Shown here: piece after piece, positions 59,401 to 64,000 of the stretch
Layout: each line of letters opens with the position of its first letter
How positions within the stretch are numbered: position 1 is the stretch's first letter
Assembly: GCA_009760855.2 (NCBI GenBank)
Contig: WPIO01000131.1
Coordinates: forward strand, 776,501 to 840,500
Length of the DNA: 64,000 bases
Direction of reading: 5' to 3'
From: Cristatella mucedo
Taxonomy: Eukaryota > Bryozoa > Phylactolaemata > Cristatellidae
Made by a program: the position numbers and the translations under genes
Notes under the pieces: generated by a model
Seen by the model: the letters and a program-made list of their open reading frames with translations, nothing else
Database searches by the model: none
What the model was told of the DNA's origin: nothing

Positions 59401-60356
59401 GTAAAGTTATTAGGTACCCTTACATAGCCTAATTACCTATGGATAAAGTTTTAGTCTATATAATTACCAGATATCGCTTGAGTTATGATAGGTACAATGG
59501 CAATATTAGAACACGGTCCTTCCGTGAGTCACTCCAGGTACTTTTTGTAATGGGTTTCTTCCTCGCTCGTTGGGGAACAACCATCGAATGCTTACATCTA
59601 GCTGTTTGTGCGAAAGAGAAGCAATTAAATAATTCTGTATTAACATGGATTATTGTTTATGGGAGGTGGTGATAAAATCGGCATGCAAACTGCAGCATAT
59701 TTATATCACTACCAGCGAGCCAATCGGGTGAGTACCAGTACGACAGTGTTGCATGCTCGAGAGTACGGAAGTGTTTCTGTGTCAGACAAACGTTCGAATC
59801 AGCCTAACTCAGGCGCTGGCAATCTGACCATAGGAGAGAGGGTATCTCTTGCCGAATGTATTTCTATAGAACACTAACCGGTCGCTACGAACTCGACAAG
59901 TGATTTAGGCTTTTGTTATTCGCAGCTCATGGTCCTTAAGCGCTTTTCACTCAGGCATCTTCAAGTGGTGGGAGACGTTGAAGCCAAGATGGCATTACTC
60001 CAACCTCGCCTGAGCAAGGCGGCATTAATTCTAGTTGAACCTTCCTTGTTACCTAACAAGCAGCATGAAACTTAAACGTTTTTTTTTACACTTTTGGTTG
60101 ATTTATTTTCTGGCTCAAGCAATCAAAAGAGCAAGGCTGAGTGTCCATCAACTGGAATGCATGGACTAATATAGATTACACATATACATCCTAGCTAAAT
60201 TCAAGTATAGCTTCTATAAAGGTATTGTGGAATTACAGCTTTACAACCCGAAAATGCGATGCCTACAATTAATTTTCTCCTTCACTGCTACTAGGTTAGT
60301 GCTGGTCTTCCTTGAGATGCTCTCGCGGATCTCTTCGGTTATCACAAGGGGAATTT

Positions 60357-60785
60357 ATTGTAATGTAATGCAATTTAATGTAATGTAATTTAATGTATCT
60401 TTGTCTGTAACTCCATAATGACTATGCAGGTTTTAGGCAGGAGAGTTCTACGTAGTCGTCTCACAGCCTAAGCAGCTTTCAGTATGCATTCGGCTACCAA
60501 AAAACCTAATCTCACGAAACAAAGAGAAAGTAGGAGGCGTGGAGGAGTCAGGAGAGAAGTAGTGATAGTGATTGACACGGTATCAGAAGCTCAGGACCGC
60601 TGGACTGGATGCGACATAGTCGGCCGCAGTAGAGTAGTTGTTGCCTAAGAATCGTAGAAGCGAGTTCCACAGTCTGGGACTTGCTGAGCTAATGCTTCTG
60701 TTGCCAACAATCTTTAAATGCAGGAATGGAACAGCTAACTCATTGCCCTTACAGGAACTGAGGGCACGAACAGGCTGAAACTGGT
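60357..60785 (-). mobile_element. LINE-B 3' fragment
   Basis: It starts with a TAATG/TTAATG tail (60358-60400). The C-terminal coding end, SSASPRLWNSLLRFLG, is readable on the minus strand. Same insertion as in the unit 1 tandem copies, but the sequence to its right has been deleted to about the L2 RT region. Confidence 0.8.
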
Positions 60786-60789
60786 GCAA

Positions 60790-61500
60790 AATTTACCTAG
60801 ATCAGCATCGCTTTTAGTGCATGATGACCTACTTGGGATCTATATAGAATATACTGGGTCGTTGTGCTCAATCGTTAGGCCATTTTTGAAACTATCCCGA
60901 TCACCAAGTCCCTTTCGAACACCACTAATCTTCACTCGGCATCGTCGGTACTCGCACTTCGGTGGTTTCAGGTAATATATCATCGGTGCTCTAGAGTAAG
61001 GATTTTAATAAATTAAAGATCATCCAAGGAGCCAATGAAATACGCAGTACCTCGAGCCTTTGCCTCGTACGGTTCTCGATGTAAAAGGATAAAGATCATC
61101 GGAGGAACCACTAAAGTATACAGTACCTAAGGGGTCAGTGATGGGTCAAGTTCATTTCTCTGGTTGTGCTCTTTTTCTAGCCGGTGCGATTGCCAGGAAC
61201 AGTCTACACTTTCCCTTCTACCTAGTTGACATTTAGTTATACCTTTGCTTTGATACATCAAATTCATGCAGCATGTCGAATTTTTTTAACTTCCTTGGTG
61301 CATGTATTGAAAACATTGTTACACGGATTGCAGCAAATTAGCAAGCAAGTGTTGTTCAAAAATTGCAAAAACCTAAAGCTCTAAGTAGGCTCTACCAGGA
61401 TATTTCCCGTTGTATCTTTACAAAATCTAGGAGTCGTATTCCAAAGTGACCTTTCATCAGACGACCACATCAGCTTAACAGTCAAGTTTTATCAGTCTTA
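60790..61500 (+). mobile_element. Degenerate L2 LINE RT remnant
   Basis: It matches 22440-22720 and 24270-25000, for example ATGACCTACTTGGGAT, GGTGCGATTGCCAGGAACA and CTACCAGGATATTTCC. The catalytic region is destroyed. Confidence 0.7.
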
Positions 61501-62559
61501 TCAGTCCTAACAGTCATTATAAGGCCTACCCATCGGATCTTTTCGTTAATCACGCCAGACAAGGTACCACCTGCTCTTTTCATGGAAATTGTAGAGAGGC
61601 TCTTCGGACCTACTTATATCACCTAATTTTGTAACCTTTTTGTTGGAGCCCCCTTTTTAAAATCTAAAAGCTGCCATGGTTTGCCAGTCTTTTCCGGCAA
61701 GCCATACTGCTGGTGCTGTATTAGCCCTATCTGAGCTCATGACTCGGTAGACACTATTATCACTGAGAGTCAATTATGAGATTCACATTAAACTTAGTTG
61801 AAGCACCTCAGGCAAGCTCGGGCTGAGCTGCTTTAGAATTGAGTTTTTACTGATTACCGTAGGTTACATCAAGTACACAAGAAGCACAAGCTCAAAACTC
61901 CACTTCGTAAATGCAAATGGCGGCAGTATAATGATACAGATTTTTTCCATCGGAAGAAACCTTGCACACGTCAAGTTCACCGTCCTATTCTATGTTGTGC
62001 TTGCAACTACGGCTCCTCTAGTTTGAGTCATGCCGAGGGTCGATATGGCCAGAGTAGTACAAAATGCTAGAAGATTAGATGCAGGTTGTGCATAATACTA
62101 TGTTTTCGTTTTGTGAAGGTTAGCGAGATCAATTAATTAAAGTTTTTGGATATCAGCAAATATCATAATGACATTTTAGCTAATTTGCCTGTGGGTATTG
62201 CGATTAACGAGATAGCCACTCAGTATCCCCAAGCAGATCGCACGTCGTCACAATCTAGCATATTGCATGTGCTAACAAATCATCATTATGTATGAGAATG
62301 CTTTCATTGTATCATTGCTAGGAATAAAACGAGCTATAATCGACCCTTGCACCAGCATACAATTACAACTCCTCCACGTTTGACTAAACTTATGTCTCTT
62401 TTCGTTTGGATATGAATGATCAAACCAAAATTGCATTCTGCATTCGGTAAAACAGTATGAATTAACGTCATAAATATTTGTAGCCATCCCATTTGCAGAC
62501 CTTTCTTATTGCACTTTTGCATATATAATAACTAACGATCATTGTGATATTTTTGCTAT

Positions 62560-64000
62560 ATGGAATTCACTATTGACTGGGTCATTTATACGGGAAAACT
62601 GTTAAGTACTTTTCTATCGAAAAGCCTTTAAAGTCAGTCTCATCAATGACCATATTTTAGCTCTTGCTATGATCCCAAGTCCGTCTCAGTGCAGCGATCA
62701 CAATCTACGTTAGTAAACGTATTGATTGATTACTTTTTAGTGCAGTCCTGATGGAATTTAAAATGTGCATATAGAACGTGAGGATACGCCGAGATCAATG
62801 GTTTGTGTGTTTGAGGCAAGCTTATTGTGACCTAATTCTCAAACAGCTTTCGCTTTCAACATTCAAACATCAGAAATCAACACTCTTAGGCATCTTAAAT
62901 AAACGTTATAATCAGTCTTCTAAAAAATATATGCTAAGCACGACTTCTTGCGAATGCATCATATTGAAAGGCGAATCTTTCATTTCATGAATTTGTTTTA
63001 AACTTATGTTTTGAATGGGTATGTCTCAGTGCCTGCTGGTAATCACATATTAGGAGTCACTTTTACTAGTGTGATCCATGGTTTATTAAACTGAAAAACA
63101 ATTGCTAATTGATGCCTAGGAAAATTGAACCATCATAACTGAATTGAGCCATCAGTACCAATGCTGGAAGGTTTTCACTAAGCTTAGCAATCATGACAAC
63201 TCTTGCCTATTACAACTACTCCCAAGCTAGAGCAGGTACCAAGCCACCTGCTCTGACAGCTACCATTGTTTATGTATCCCTCAAACCTACATATAATCCC
63301 AAGGGTGACATGCCTGCAATCAGTATGCATCGAAAGCTTGAAAATCTAACACGAATGACGTCCCAATATCCCTGAGTGGGAAAAAAGAGGATTTTAAAAT
63401 TCATTAGTTGCTTGAAGCTATGGCGGGTACACGTGTTATGACCTCTGTTAGCATGTAGGTGCCGATACTGTGCTTGTCATAAACAAAAGATTTGGGCATG
63501 TTATTATGGCATCCTGCTAAGCCTGCCTAACACATTGAAATTGAGTGTCGCCTGAGCCGTAGTGGTCCTGCATCGCCCTCAAAATGTATAGTAATATGAG
63601 TTATAATAGTAGTGCACTTGATAAAGGGTCAGTGGAGAAATCAATCTTTTTTCTAGGTGCTTTACATTTGCTGCAAAGGGAAACGCGATTGACTGTTGGC
63701 CTGCAAGGACAGGACGTTTGCGAAGAGCATTGTTCGCAGCAATAATAATGGCATTAATCAAATTACTAGGTTTCTCATTGTATCAAAGCTAGGCTATTCT
63801 GAATGCAAGTTTTCACGATTGCCGAGATAAGCTATGCCGGTGGCGGGTAAGATGGATGCAAAACTAATTGTTAAGTCACTAAAGTCTATTCATCTTTCCC
63901 CTCCATCGAGCTGCATTGTTTCGCATCAATATCCAGACACAGAGAACAGTTAATACTTAGACCCCACGGCCATTTAAGACTTATGTCTTTTTTACTTAGC
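62560..64000. repeat. Large repeat unit 5, beginning only
   Basis: M 62600-63050, N0 63060-63420 and N 63480-63930 are present in the usual order, then the window ends. A minus-strand L2 3' tail (63590-63690) interrupts N. No L2 insertion is present at the position occupied in units 1 and 4. Confidence 0.75.

Larger units (their letters stand above)
51700..62560. repeat. Large repeat unit 4 (about 10.9 kb)
   Basis: Anchor order: N 52140-52270, P 52600-53150, Q 53170-53830, R 54330-54650, S0 55140-55350, then directly V 55385-56230 (S, T, X and the first U are missing), W with the nested L2s 56230-57690, the L2 RT region 57695-58900, U 58900-59400, V 59400-59870, W with LINE-B 59870-60785, L2 to 61500, Y 61550-62540. 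In its middle it is most like unit 1. Confidence 0.8.

Overview
The window looks like nuclear DNA of an invertebrate animal. I cannot name the group. The evidence is a split gene with GT-AG introns, L2-type LINEs, tRNA-derived SINEs, a hAT element and a retroviral-type LTR. CpG is not visibly depleted, which argues against a heavily methylated vertebrate genome. Only one cellular gene can be supported: the 3' end of an anoctamin (TMEM16) gene at the left edge. I saw no prokaryotic features, rRNA, true tRNA genes or CRISPR.

Positions 1-5200 are GC-rich. The first 24 bases end an anoctamin exon. A 4.3-kb intron follows, and the last coding exon is 4364-4555, with a 3' UTR and poly(A) signals near 5112-5175. 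The intron holds a GC-rich, frame-broken coding-like stretch, an LTR-like repeat, a cluster of nuclear-receptor-type sites with a TATA-like box, a LINE fragment, and a 19-bp minisatellite ending about 100 bases before the last splice acceptor.

Positions 5200-8345 are mostly minus-strand and plus-strand remnants of one L2 LINE family plus a SINE.

From about 8350 to the right edge the sequence becomes AT-richer. It resolves into at least four complete, old, diverged direct repeats of a very large unit (about 18.4, 13.2, 11.7 and 10.9 kb) and the start of a fifth. I found this by matching non-transposon anchor blocks that recur in the same order. I label these M, N0, N, P, Q, R, S0, S, T, X, U, V, W and Y. 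No unit carries a long host reading frame. The units differ by deletions, by transposon insertions, and by shared nested insertions. Units 1 and 4 share an L2-in-L2 nest that units 2 and 3 lack. This array (a macrosatellite or tandem low-copy repeat) is the most unusual thing in the window.

Mobile elements layered on the array are: an L2 family with a conserved 3' stem-loop and (ATT)n tail; a second LINE lineage (LINE-B) with a pentanucleotide 3' tail; a tRNA-headed SINE (SINE-2) whose tail copies the L2 stem-loop and is probably mobilised by L2; another tRNA-derived SINE (SINE-1); and a decayed hAT transposon whose transposase can be followed from start to stop. The paralogous units supply empty sites for several of these insertions. 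All transposon genes seen are broken.
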